A stretch of DNA of 64,000 nt from assembly GCA_033439255.1 (NCBI GenBank), contig CM065880.1:1116001-1180000 (forward strand), given 5' to 3'. Made by a program: the position numbers and the translations under genes. Below the pieces are notes generated by a model. That model was not told where the DNA came from and made no database searches. It saw nothing but the letters and a program-made list of their open reading frames with translations. Of this stretch, positions 33,472 through 47,212 are shown in pieces. Position 1 is the first letter of the stretch. Each line of letters starts with the position of its first letter. Source of the DNA: Hericium rajendrae (lineage: Eukaryota; Basidiomycota; Agaricomycetes; Russulales; Hericiaceae).

Positions 33472-34306
33472 GGCGGGGCATCTGGAGTTGCAGACGGGTT
33501 TGGGAGGGTGGGGTAATGCGGAGGGCGTTCGGAGTACCAACAGGATGGATTCACCTGTGGGGAGCTATGTTTACCTCCGGCGTGAGCGCAAGTCTGACGC
33601 TCGGTTATCTCTTGCTATTCTACTTTGCTTCAATCATTAACTGCTGCCCCATTAGTTCCTCCGTGATAGGTCATGCTTTGGCATACCCGCAGGCTTCGTC
33701 CCTCTTCAGGTCGGCAGTGCGTCCATTTCATCATCGTGACCAGGCGACGAGCCCATACATTCCGCGGTCTTCCGTAAGACGGCGCAATTGAAGCGTCCCA
33801 GTTCAGATTTGAGCACACGACCGGATTTCGGGACTCACATGGTCCGTCGCGTGAGCCGTTTCTGCGCGTACGCTCCTTTGCGGACCTCCTTAATCGACTT
33901 CGCGGTGGGCATGCACAGTCTTGTTAGGCTTGTCAACGCAAATTGGGCGCTCCGGGTCTCGCCGAGGTACGGTGCACGATCTTGCATTGCCGGATATGGA
34001 GCGAAGTGGCTGAAGGAAGCTGTTCGATTGTGGGGAAAGCGTTGGGGACTCATCCATTTATGTGATCATACGGACTTTCAGCAACAAAGATCGGCTCCAG
34101 AACGTACGATCGTGTCCGGTGAGAATGCTCTGCACTTTCCGTGCTTATTTCAGTCACCGGAATGAGAACATGTCGCACGATTTGTATATATACTCTCCGT
34201 TTACTTACCCCAGGTTCCTTGAACCGCCCCATTTCCTTTCTCCGAGTCTCAAGCATCCCATCATTCACAGCGCTTCTTTCGCTTCGCCTGCCGTATATAT
34301 TTTGCC
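33472..34306. other. Intergenic region and malic enzyme promoter
   Basis: No gene seen in 835 bp. A TATATATA-type stretch at about 34184-34193 lies ~115 bp before the malic enzyme start and could be its TATA element. Confidence 0.4.
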
Positions 34307-36667
<2,361 letters not shown>

Positions 36668-36838
36668 GGCGGCGACTCCGCGTACGGGGATCGGGTAGCC
36701 GGACGCCGTTTTTATTCTCCATATTCACATATCGTCGCACACGTCTTGCACTCTAACTATTATAAGGACCCATATAGGAACTAAAAAGATCTGTCATTCC
36801 GTACCTTAGAGGCGTCGAGGCGTTGCCTGTACGAATAG

Positions 36839-38344
36839 GTTGACCCTGACGTGGCCCTAAGAACACTGCAGGACAAGCTCGCCCACGCGACGCTCCCAGA
36901 CAAGCTTGACGAGGCCGGCTGGGACTACGGCGTCCCGCTCGCTGACGTGCGCCGCCTGCTCACACGGTGGACCAACGGGTATGACTGGCGAGCGCACGAG
37001 GCTGTGCTGAATGCAGAGCTGCCGCAGTTCACATGCGACGTTGAAGTCGACGGCTTCGAGACGCTCAACATCCATTACGTGCACAAGCGCGATCCCTCTG
37101 CTATTCGTGCATGGCTGTGCGTTGCGCAAGCACGTTATTATAATCTTGCTGAAGACTGACGTGTGGAGATGCACAGGGCCCGGGAGCTTCATCGAGGTGC
37201 GCAAGATTCTGCCACTCTTGACCGCAAAGTCGCAGAAGGACGAGCACCCGAGCTTCCACGTCGTCGCACTCAGCCTGCCCGGATACGGCTTCTCAGAGGC
37301 ACCACGCAAAAAGGGCTTCGTAGCCCCGCAATATGCAGAGGTGTGTATCTGGCTCAGTCTTCGCAACACGTGCGCTGAATGGGCACGAAGGTTGCCAACA
37401 AGCTGATGCTCGCGCTCGGATATAACGAGTACGTGTCGCAAGCTGGCGACTGGGGGTGCCTTGTGCGTGCTCCTCAACCATTCTATTCGTATCGCCGCCG
37501 TCTAATCACGCACAGGTTACGGGACACAACGCGAAAATGAACGGCCCAAAGCATGTCAAAGCCTGGCACATGAACAGTGCTTAGTAAGTCCTTCCTCCCT
37601 GCTTCTCTTCGGTCCTTCTCATCTCCAGCAGTGGCGGCTCTCCGCCCACAATTCAGATGCCCTTGCGCTACTTCAGCTACCTCGTCATGCCCCTCAGCAT
37701 AGCCGAGAAGGCAGGGCTCGAGCGCAGCCACTGGTTCTTTGCCCGTCAGCATGGGTACTTCCAGGAGCAGTCGACGCAGCCGCAAACGCTCGGTATGCGC
37801 TCACAGACTCGCCTGTTGGGTTGCTCGCATGGATCTATGAGAAACTGGTGCAGTGGACCGACAGCTACCCGTGGGAGGACGATGAATGTATGCACCCCCC
37901 ACCTCCCCCCACCCCCTTCTCTATGCCAAAAAATGCTGAGCGATGCACACAGTGCTCACATGGGTGTCGATCTACCTCTTCTCGTGCACGGGCCCCGCGG
38001 CGTTGCTCCGTATATACTACGAGGTGAGGGCTTGGTGCGCCTCCGCTAAGCCGTTGCCGCCGCCATCGATCCTGTTCGCCGGCGTGTCGCGCTTCCCGCA
38101 GGACATCGCGCTCTCACCCAAATCGTGGGCCCCCCTCACCCTTGCTCCATCCTATGCGCGCTGACGTGGTGGAAGGTGGGCATGGTCACTTGGCAACGTC
38201 GTGTTTGGCGCAGAGCACGAGCGGGGTGGACACTTCACCGCGCATGAGCAGCCCACAGCGCTCGTGGGCGATGTGCGTGCGATGTTTGGCAAGAACGGGC
38301 CTGCGTTCAGCGTCATCAAGGGCAAGAGCGGATACCCGTTATGA
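36839..38344 (+). pseudogene. Epoxide hydrolase, 5'-truncated and frame-broken
   Basis: The product matches fungal epoxide hydrolases with an EHN domain followed by an alpha/beta-hydrolase fold. Readable blocks are TLPDKLDEAGWDYG, LTRWTNGYDWRAHEAVLN, LPQFTCDVEVDGFETLNIHY, PLLFVHGWPGSF (oxyanion-hole HGWPG, across an intron), VALSLPGYGFSEAP, VANKLMLALGYNEYVSQAGD with the nucleophile region [29 protein letters not shown], and the end [13 protein letters not shown] and [17 protein letters not shown]. The usual first exon (a Met-start leading into the PDD box) cannot be found in the 170 bp after malic enzyme. The frame breaks near 37090-37100, near 37793, and in the 38080-38200 part. Truncation makes a pseudogene more likely than pure sequence error. 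Confidence 0.65.
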
Positions 38345-40540
38345 TTTTGCTCAGCGTAGGTGACTGGCACATCGCCACAACGCTGGATGTGATAGTGTTT
38401 GTTGGATCCATTTTCACATGTCTTCAAGTGCGTATAGTATGCCGTATTTGATCTCCCTGACAGCCCGAGGGGATGTTTTCAAAGCTGCCCTTAGCCAAAC
38501 ATGAACCACGCGTGCCGCGTTATTCTTCAGTCCAACTCACTCTACATAATTGCACTTTGGTCACCTCGTCGATGCGTAAAACCATAGGTCAAATCACTGC
38601 AAGTGACCATTGCATGATCCAAAGCCTTGCTTCCGGAGAATCGACAACACTACTGTATCAATATGTGCGACTCTTAACACAGAACGACTTTCTTCTGTGT
38701 AAGGTCTGCTCGGAGACTATGTGCGACTCAAGAATCCAGTCACTCTGACCGAGCGAAGCGGCCATAGTGGTTGCTTATGCCATAACGCGAAAAAAGAGGA
38801 ACGGCGCAGTTCCCCTCGACTTGATGCCTGCATGACAATTACAACGGTTCTCCGCCCACAACCGTTCATATCAGCGATGCGAGGATTCGAAGCGCAATGT
38901 CAATAATGAGAACACCAATACAAAAAATCTGAAGCGCTTGAAGAGGTCTTAATCAGTACAAGCCAAGCTAACCCTACGCCGGTTCACAGTTTGGTGCTGT
39001 TCCAGGTTTTCAATGTCCTCTAAAGCCTAATAATTTTGTCCGCTGCCGCCTCTCGTGGAATCGGATGCGCACATCGGAGTAAGCCATGATGGACAGACGT
39101 CGCGATACGAAGTCGATGACATACGAACAAGTCTCAACACGTACGGCGGGCTTTCCACTCCATCTCCAGTTCTGGAAGTTCAGTATTATAATTGCCAGTC
39201 GAGTTTTCATTTGTAATGCGCTCGAAGTCGCGCCTGCTGTTGATCTTCCCATCGACTGAGAACGGCATATGGTGGACAATCGGAAACCGAGGTTCAGAAT
39301 TACTTAAAGGCCACTCACCGGACAGGTCCTTATAAGGTCAATCATTGTGGATGTATGTCAGAGTCAAAATATCAAAGGCGACGTGCATAGTACAAGCGAG
39401 GCACCTGCGATAGTCTCCAGGCGGATATCGTACCGCTATTCTCTCACAGGCATCCCTTGAAGAAGAGAGATAATGAGCATGCCACGTCAGATGACCAACC
39501 ACAAAGTCCTACCGGCCACAGGGGCAATCAAGACAGTGAGTGAACAAGAGGATAAACAGGTCAGATAATACATGCACATTCGTTATTACCCTGATGGGAG
39601 TCGAAGCACCGCTCTTATTCGCTCGAAGTGCTGACGGAAGTATGGTGTCAGCCACTCATCACAAATAGTGGTCGGAAAAAGAAAGGAAGGAAAGGAAGTA
39701 TATTCCGCAGTGGTCCTGACTGTGGAAGGAATCCATCATCTATCGCTTCGGAGCATCTGTTCTGAAACTATACGGGCATTGTCAAGGCAGCGGGCTACAT
39801 AGAACGATCACGGAATTTGCACGGAAACATGGAAGACTCGCTGTCTCATGCAATGAAGCCTCCGTCCTTTGATATACATGCCATTGCCACCGTCCTGATA
39901 GGAGAGAACGACGATGAATGATTCGAAATTAGATGCGATGGCGTGTGCACATCAGGGGCTCTACCATTGGAGACGAAGAGCGAGGACGCGAGGACAGCAG
40001 CGTCTTCCAGCCACAAAGTTCGCGGTAGGGTCAAGTCGGTTACAGAACGGGGACCCATGGACGAATAGACACACACGAGATGCATAATAAGGTGAAAGAA
40101 ACGCACCAGAGCGCACCTTGCGATCGTTTCCTTTCTACGTTTCTCGCTTCCTCGGGTGTTAGCCCGCCTGCAGGATCACGCCCCATCCTATACCTATTTC
40201 TTCATTGCCTGCGCGTGGATGTATTGCCTGCTGCTATCCTTTGCCAGGGGCACGATTCCGAGTTGGCTTGGTTGCTGATGAGGCTGCGCTGAACGCAGAG
40301 CTGTGCAGTTCACGTCCGACATCGAAACGCAAACACTTCAAATGCGTGGTAGACAGCGCGCAGCATACTTATACATCAGGATTAATAACGATACATTTGA
40401 CTTGAACGCCCGTCCTCACGAAATAGTTCCTGTCTATTCTGCTAAACATGTGTTAGCTGAAGAGGTGACGACGAAAGCCAAATTCCTCGAACTCACAATC
40501 ATCACTTTCAATGATGTGCTGATCAGAGCTATATACTAGG
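38345..40540. other. Gene-poor region with an epoxide hydrolase relic
   Basis: About 2.2 kb with no intact gene. It ends near the translin 3' end. The one recognisable item is a short, decayed copy of epoxide hydrolase sequence at 40279-40345. Confidence 0.45.
40279..40345 (+). pseudogene. Relic fragment of epoxide hydrolase
   Basis: The stretch GAGGCTGCGCTGAACGCAGA followed by CAGTTCACGTCCGACATCGA closely matches 36998-37055 of the epoxide hydrolase (EAVLNAELPQFTCDVEV region), with a 2-3 base loss between the halves. Flanks are not alignable by eye. It is best read as debris of a former second copy. Confidence 0.5.
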
Positions 40541-41556
40541 CTACAGGCTTTGAGGTTCTTTCGACGAAGCCGGAGAAAGGTTTCTCAGAGAAACGTCGTA
40601 TACGACTGTTGGATTCGACGATGAGCACACTCCTTCCTCGAGTTAGAGAGCAGTCACAAGCGCACCTTCTTCTATTTTTTTAATATCATATTTGAGACTA
40701 TCAAATCTTCTACGCAGAATGTCATTTTTGAGGTTGAGCTGTATTGCCATTGTTACGATGAAGAAGAAACGAAGAAGTGAGCACACCATACCATGGAAAA
40801 ACCGGCGAAAAGATCTTTCACAAACAGAGATATCCTGATTGGCGCCTCGAAATCGCCTAGGGTGACGGAATTGACGGCCAGGCGAGACTGTTGATGCCGT
40901 CAACGACAGAAGGAACGGCCATGCGTGATAAAACCGACCAATTCGTTAACCATGGTAATCAATCCGTGAAGATAATCTTCGACCGTGAGAGTGAACCGAT
41001 CCTTCCACTCATCCTTGACTTTTTGAAACGCGAGATTTCTTGGTCAGATGCTCGAGTGCACAATGGATTGGTAAACGTACTGCCCAGTTGCGCGCTGACG
41101 CTCGGCAATGATAGTAAAGTCCCGTTTGCCAGATACTCCACGAGGACTGCTGAGAAGACAGCTGAGCGAAGCGAGTTGCTCCACATGTCCTTCCATCGCC
41201 AAAACTGGTTTTCAGGGATAATCCCAACCAATGCGCCCGCGGTCTCCTGATAGCTGTGAAGGATTGGACGAACAGTATCCAAAAGCGCCGGTACTGGAGC
41301 CGAAGCCGATGTTATCAGGCAAAGCTCGTTAGACGCGATATTATGGCACACTTTCGGGCGTAGGGGTTGAATGAATCTTGTTCAGCGTCCCTACCATCAA
41401 CCTGGCCTTTTTGTCGAAGTCGTTGACATGTTCCTTGATTTTCTAGTTTCAAAAAATCAGGAAAAGGATGAAGGACGAGAATTGGACCAATTACTTCTCT
41501 GAGCTCGCGTCGCTGTCGAGCAATGTGTTGATCTGTTCCACGCCTTGTGGATCCAT
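40541..41556 (-). CDS. TSN: Translin, single-strand nucleic acid-binding protein
   Basis: Translin forms octamers, alone or with TRAX (C3PO), and binds or cleaves small RNA. Exons on the minus strand: 41495-41556, 41352-41442, 41081-41293, 40939-41018, 40792-40887, 40666-40738 and 40541-40605. The protein starts MDPQGVEQINTLLDSDASSE; motifs follow: DKKARLMVGTLNKIHSTP, ALLDTVRPIL, the signature PENQFWRWKDMWSNSLRSAV, VEYLANGTLLSLP, DEWKDRFTLTVEDYLHGL, SRLAVNSVTLGDFEAPIRIS, and LNLKNDILRRRFDSLKYDIK near the end. About 225 residues, the normal length. The start was placed by matching the N-terminus and a clean GTAATT-CTAG intron. No frame breaks. It is divergent from the DUF4203 gene, with 287 bp between the starts. 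Confidence 0.93.
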
Positions 41557-41843
41557 GGAAATGTCGGTTTTGCGAGATGCTGAACCTGCTGAAGTTGGTC
41601 GGATTCGGTTGACGCTGGAAACGTTACAGAAGTCGTGCGTCTCACCTTCCAAATACGGAAAATGATACGATGGCCAATACGAGTGGAGTAAAGCACCTGA
41701 GGCTCATCCTGACTTCACTAGACTCTAGCAACGAAGCTAGTGCAGCCCAGAAGAACTAACAGACCCTTTTTCATGCAGTAACGACCTCTAACGATTATAG
41801 TCTATATATGTTGTACAATTTCCCACTTATCAGGCCCACCGCA

Positions 41844-43592
41844 ATGTCTAACTCGACCCAGTCCTCGGTTACTCTTGCGGCGCTGCTTCCAACTTTGCCG
41901 TATACCCTGGCCTATGGCCTTCCGCTGTTCCTTCTTTCTTTACCGCTGACATTTGCGGGCGCTTTCCTGATAGTAGACAGGACCTTCTCATTTGCGCCGC
42001 ATGACGACGTTCCACTGCCTGGTGCGTTCGGGGTTAACAAGACAACGCGAAAGCACTTCTATCTAGAGGGTGGTGTAGGAGGATTAGCCGTTGGTTGGGT
42101 CTTTGGTTGTGAGTGCTGATCTCTTGCGCTGTGAGCCGTGCCAGGTCTAATCACCTGTTTTCTGCAGTATTTCTGTCGTCCTTCCTAGCCCTCGTAATCC
42201 CCAACGAATCTGTCTCACCTCCACTCAGCGCCCCGTCCTTTATCGTGGTGTGGTTACTTTCTGCCATCTCGACTTCTATCCTTTCTGGCCGATTCAAATA
42301 CGCGTCTCTTCTCTTCGCAGGGATGACCGGTGGGTATGTACCCGCTCTCACGCTCAGTGATCTTTACTTGGGCTTATCTTCGCGCAGAACAACGTTCGCG
42401 CTTGCGTTGGTGATCGGCATGCATCCCGCCTTGAGTACGCGCCGAATACTTTTGGTCTTCTTCATCTGTCTGTTCCCTCTCATGACCCTTCTGCCATTCC
42501 GCACCCGCCTTATCTGTCTGCGCATCTCCGCGGCCTCCACCGGTGCTTTTGGTCTCATCCTCTCCATCGCCCTCATGGCACACGCGGACGCGTGGGGGAA
42601 TGTCTGGGAACGGTTGTGGGTTAGTGATGGTGCTGGCTGGGGCACGTCTGTTGAACATGGGATGAGTGCTGGATATTGGCTTCTGCTCATCGGGGGCTTC
42701 GTTTCGGACTGGCTGCTTCATCGAGTATTCGGAGGAAATCCCGATCAGGTTAGAGATGCATCTATCCACTTACTTGCTCACAGATGTTAATCCTCTTGTG
42801 CAACAGAAATGGGACAAATATCTGGCCGAGTACACGAGTTCACTTCCTCATGATCCGAGTCGCGCAGGTATCTTTACGCGTCCGACTCACAGCATCTGGT
42901 CCCGTGTACTGGCTTTCTTCCACATCCACGCGCAGCCATCGCCCGCTGTACCCATGCCCGAATCGGGGCCATTTTATCCCATTTTCCCATCTTTTGACGC
43001 CGATGGTGCAGACAAGAAGGTGCCCCTTTCGTTTGAGGGGGAGAAGGCATTTGAGTACGAGAGACGACCTGCCTTCCTTCGTAAACCTTCGCACCATCCT
43101 CTGACTGAGCTGCGAACACTGGCGGACAAGAGACAATCAAGGAAACGGGACGCAGTGAAATTTCGTCCTATAAAGTCAGAAGACTCGTACTCTGATTCCG
43201 ACGATGACGAGACAAAGGTCGACGAAGATACTCTGTCGGATGCACCTCCCAAGCCATTAGCCTCCTTGCAATCCATCTCATCAAGGATGCTGAGTGTCGG
43301 CTCCGTATCAGGATCTCGTGATTCGAAGGGTCAGGAACTGCGTGAAGCTCATCTGGAAGAACATGGGCGTAGGATTGGCTACCCCACCGGGGGTCAGTAC
43401 ATTCCAGCAGGAGGCCCGTACGAGGAGGACGTTACCAACATGGCGAGTCTCCCCTCATCCCCTACCCCCCTTTCAGCCCCCGGCTCCCAACCACCGGTGG
43501 ACCAATCACGCTCACGCCGCCAGCCCATCAACGGCGGAATTACCCTGGCAGCGCGCAGCATCAGAAATGGGACAATTTCTGGAGGGATGTAA
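41844..43592 (+). CDS. DUF4203 (TM7SF3/TMEM198-like) multi-pass membrane protein
   Basis: Exons: 41844-42108, 42168-42333, 42388-42748 and 42807-43592. The N-terminal half has seven or so hydrophobic helices: LPYTLAYGLPLFLLSLPLTF, a charged loop with PGAFGVNKTTRKHFYLEGG, then GGLAVGWVFGLFLSSFLALV, IVVWLLSAISTSILSG, GGTTFALALVIGMHPAL, GAFGLILSIALMAHADAWGN and GYWLLLIGGFVSDWLLHRVFG. The loop WGNVWERLWVSDGAGWGT is a family-like hallmark. The last exon is a ~260-residue hydrophilic tail, Ser/Pro-rich, with acidic SDSDDDETKVDED. I assign the DUF4203 family by the pattern of helices and the loop; its function is unknown. A Met at 41808 lies in frame upstream but adds residues without helix character. 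No frame breaks. Confidence 0.8.
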
Positions 43593-43839
43593 CGCAAAGA
43601 GCTGGTGAAGGTATGCGATAACGAGAAGTTTATTTTCGTCTGGGATGGCCTTGTCCTTTACTCTTCGTTATTTCTTATGTGTATTGATCTCTTACGACCT
43701 CTCACGACCCGTCATGACCCGTTTCCTGTCCTGAATGCTGTTGCAGACTATACCTATAGCTATACCGATATCGTTTTCGGAAATGATATCATTTTGTTCC
43801 GTATTTTTGCGCTCTTCCCCATCAGCAGGCTTATGGCCC

Positions 43840-44110
43840 GCATGGTTGGATGGACATCGCGCCGTGGTCAAAAATAGTCCTTCGGATGATGGTCATGATC
43901 TCGCCGGATATGGTCCACGATACGCGATAGCGCTCCGAGTCACTCCTCTCAAAAACATCCACGATGAGACGGCCATCAATGTACCAACCCTCATGCTTCT
44001 CGATGGACACGGTCTTGCTTCCAGTGTACAGTGTAGTAATGGACTGACGCAATGCGAACCTAGCGATCACTGGCCGCAGATAACGGGGGCCCGCGACGGC
44101 GACCTCTATA
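43840..44110 (-). other. Coding-like patch, possible exon of an unrecognised or decayed gene
   Basis: On the minus strand a frame open across about 90 codons reads AGPRYLRPVIARFALRQS, then TGSKTVSIEKHEGWYIDGR, LIVDVFERSDSERYRVSW and GEIMTIIRR. The alternating hydrophobic pattern looks like a beta-rich domain. There is no Met start in frame and the upstream sequence has stops, so at most it is an exon or a remnant. I do not recognise the family. Confidence 0.3.
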
Positions 44111-45087
44111 AAGGCAGAGGCGGGCTATATTGGTGCGTTCCGTAATGTATTCGGGGGCTTCTCTATTATTAGCGGGAAAGCTTTCTGAAGTATATGGAGA
44201 ATCCTTCCGGAGACGAAGAAGTCATCTGAAGGGCACCAGCGGCATTGGTAGCGCTTCGGGTGCTCTTACTTAATAGAGCAAAAAGGTTCGGAGGCAATAA
44301 TAGCGGCTTCGTCTTCAACTGCTCACGTCAAGCAAGCCGCCGGGTTCGCAGTAGCCGGGAGGAATCGTGGTCATCTGCTGCAGTAGATGTTGCAGAAATC
44401 TCCCGGGAAGAGACCGCGACATTGCCTCCGACTTCAGCTGACTGTTCCTGTCCCTATGCTCGCAATTGCCACGAAGTAGCACCTCATGTCAGTTATGATA
44501 ATTAATCTGAGAAGTTATTGAACCATAAAACTTAACCATGGCGTTGAACACCCTTACAGCACACGGCGCTTCCCTGGATGAGTACAATCGTGTTGAAAAC
44601 TCAAGAGGGCGACAAGTTCTTACTATCTGCCCTGCCCGTCGCCAGGAGTCGCTGAGATGTTGACTGACGCTTTGATGTGCGGCGTTCGACGTCTAACGCC
44701 TTCTCTACTCAAAAGCTAAGGAAAGCTTCTGTCGATGCGCCAAGGACTGTAGAGTGCCTTGGCTCTGAGATGGTGAACCTACCTTGGCAAACGTCTTGGC
44801 ATACCTAAAATGTGTTCTTCTTACTTCTTTAGAGCACGCAGCTTAGCCACATGCAAGTCCGTCACCAGAGACAGAACGCCGTGACATTTGTCTATGCATG
44901 GCCGTCAAACGATGTCGAGGGGAAGGACATCAGACATGCTGAAGTGGATTATTTATTTGATGACGGTTATCATATACTGAACGCTTAACTTACTGAAACT
45001 ATATCCGTTTACGTAAAACATTGACAAGTTGTTGTTGACCACAACCTCTTCACGTACCTGCAGCAGCCTGCAGCTTGACTTCCACTC

Positions 45088-45107
45088 GCCTGCAGCCTTA
45101 TGCAGGC
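45088..45107. repeat. Small perfect inverted repeat
   Basis: GCCTGCA at 45088-45094 and TGCAGGC at 45101-45107 with a six-base loop, inside a stretch with several CTGCAG words (45059-45094). Confidence 0.45.
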
Positions 45108-46674
45108 ATAGACTCCGAACGAGTCCAACAAGATCAGAGCCCTGACTAGAGTCTAGACGACCTCAATAGCCCATCAAATCTGGAAGGCCGTGGCCGATGT
45201 CACTTGATGCTTTGGTATGGCGCCCTATGCTGCCCTATGACTATCACGTCGATCTCCCGCTCGAAGGCCTTCGAACTTAATCGTATGCCGATAACATCTA
45301 GAAGAAGACGCTGTAAATCATTAAGTGAAGATTTTGGTGGGTCTATACCATTGATTTGCTGGTTTAGGCCGTAGTAAAATCTGATTGAGCAGCTTTGTGA
45401 GGCTGGTCCAGGACCGTAGGAATCCACGGCTGTCTCCCATGGTGGGACATTAGCGACTACTGAGCGAAGGATCAGTCGCCGTTTTCCATCACTCAGGAAC
45501 GCAGACTATGCATTAAATGGGGTACGGGCCGCCGGGAAAGGATGTATCCTCGAAGTTCGCTCGCTCGGTTCCCACCCTGCGTTCGACGCTGACCAGGGTA
45601 CCTGTGCTGCATTCGTCTCTTCCGCATGGGCTGCCTGCTAACCACACGCTGCCTCTACATCATGTGCAGTTCTCACCTCGGTGGTGTCTTCGGACTTCCC
45701 ATCTTGCGCCCCGAACAATTACCCCATTCGCGGTTGTGCACGACACAATCGTCCAAGTCCCACTCCATCGTCGGGTTTTTTGACTAGATCCAGGCGAACC
45801 TCTACCAGCCAGTGCGCAGGTAAGGGCATGTACAAAAGGGCTTATACTAGGCGGCATCTGGTGATTCAATCCGAAATGACCGCAAGACGTAAGGCCATCC
45901 TTGATAACCTTACCTCTTTCTGATTTTGAACAGTACCATTTACCAATTGTGGTTCTTCTGCCGGCGAAGTCTAATTTTATACGCTAGTTTCGAGGGTAAC
46001 CAACGCGCGGAGGATTCCATTCTCGGCGGTCACTTTCGAAATCAGCGTCTCTTGAAGAGGGGCCCGAGGTTTCGCTGCATCTCGGGTCAGTACCATGCGC
46101 TCTGCTGCTCTGGCCTGATTCACCCGTATGCTTCCCGGGAACTCTAGGCTGGAAGGTGGTTGTTTTGATGAATCCTGCTCAGTTCTCTGTTCATGTTCGC
46201 CTGTTTCACCATAGGACCATATGGCCATTGGCATCATCAGGCCCGTGTCTCTCCGGGAGAAGGACTCATCTCCTCAGAGACCCGATGCCTGCCAACAACG
46301 ACGTTGACCAAGTGACCAGAAATCAACTAGATTGTATTACTGCATGGGGTACTTCTCACAGTCCCTTGATACTTTGTTAACATCAAGTTCGTGGCGGAGC
46401 TCGTTGATTTTCTATCTAATGATTTTCGTGACGCATGCGGGATACTACCACGGGTAGTCTCAAAATCCGGCGCTCAAGCCTCAATCAGGATGACTTTACC
46501 TACCCGAGCAGCGCCTAGTCAATGAGCGATCATGTCGCACGAGTAAATTCTGCTTTGGCGGCAAAACAGAGTACCAAATTGTGTATGTCGTTACCGTTGG
46601 CGTCTTATTCTGTGCTAATTATAACTCATTCTCGTGAGCAATGACGCGGACATGCGAGGAACTATAGTCTGACG

Positions 46675-46691
46675 CTCCGCATCATGCGGAG
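46675..46691. promoter_or_regulatory. Perfect palindrome CTCCGCAT-C-ATGCGGAG (CCG-N7-CGG)
   Basis: Eight-base arms around one central base. The outer CCG and CGG triplets with seven bases between them have the form bound by fungal Zn(II)2Cys6 activators. It lies 522 bp before the oxalate decarboxylase start codon. Use as a binding site is inferred. Confidence 0.4.
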
Positions 46692-47139
46692 TTAGGTGCC
46701 CGTTTCACGTTACACATGCATGCGGTCTTCGCCGTCCTTCCCCAGATCTGTTCCTCACGTGTATTTCCTAATCATGGATATGCAGCCCGTCTTTCGGACA
46801 CGTCTGGATACGTCTGGGATATGATTTTTAGTGACCTCTGCATTGATTATCCATATTCAACTCGGATCCGCGTAACAGAACCGTCTCCTGGATTCTCCGT
46901 ACTCCATCCAGGGCGTCCATCGTCTTGCGGGGATCGGACATGAACGGAGCTCATCCATCTTATCCTGGCATGGGACTAACGAAGCGTCCCTAGACTACCC
47001 GGTCCACGCTATGTTGGCTACAGTCGAGATGCGTCGCTTCCATGTCTGGTGCTCTCACACGACGCCATGCTAGACACGATCGTACAAGTGTTCAGCGCCT
47101 TCTTTTCGCGGGCTGGACGTTTTAACCATGTTTCTGGCG

Positions 47140-47147
47140 TATAAAAG
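47140..47147 (+). promoter_or_regulatory. TATA box of oxalate decarboxylase
   Basis: TATAAAAG, 66-73 bp before the start codon at 47213, with a GC-rich flank (GGCGTATAAAAGGACG). This is a textbook spacing for a strongly regulated fungal gene. Confidence 0.65.
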
Positions 47148-47212
47148 GACGATCTAGATGCCGCTGAAAGGACAAGGATCACCCTTCCCAGCAACTCGAC
47201 CCGACAAGCACG

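Larger units (their letters stand above)
43593..47212. other. Gene-poor region upstream of oxalate decarboxylase
   Basis: About 3.6 kb. No intact gene is recognised. It contains a minus-strand coding-like patch (43840-44110), a 7-bp inverted repeat at 45088-45107, the CCG-N7-CGG palindrome at 46675-46691 and the oxalate decarboxylase TATA box at 47140-47147. Confidence 0.45.

Noticed and set aside
36839-38344. Epoxide hydrolase as an intact gene with only sequence errors
   Set aside because: The first exon with a start codon is missing in the short gap after malic enzyme, so error alone is not enough; kept as a probable pseudogene.
45517-45783. Short open frame starting MGYGPPGKDVSS
   Set aside because: No family likeness, unusual composition, in AT-neutral gene-poor DNA.
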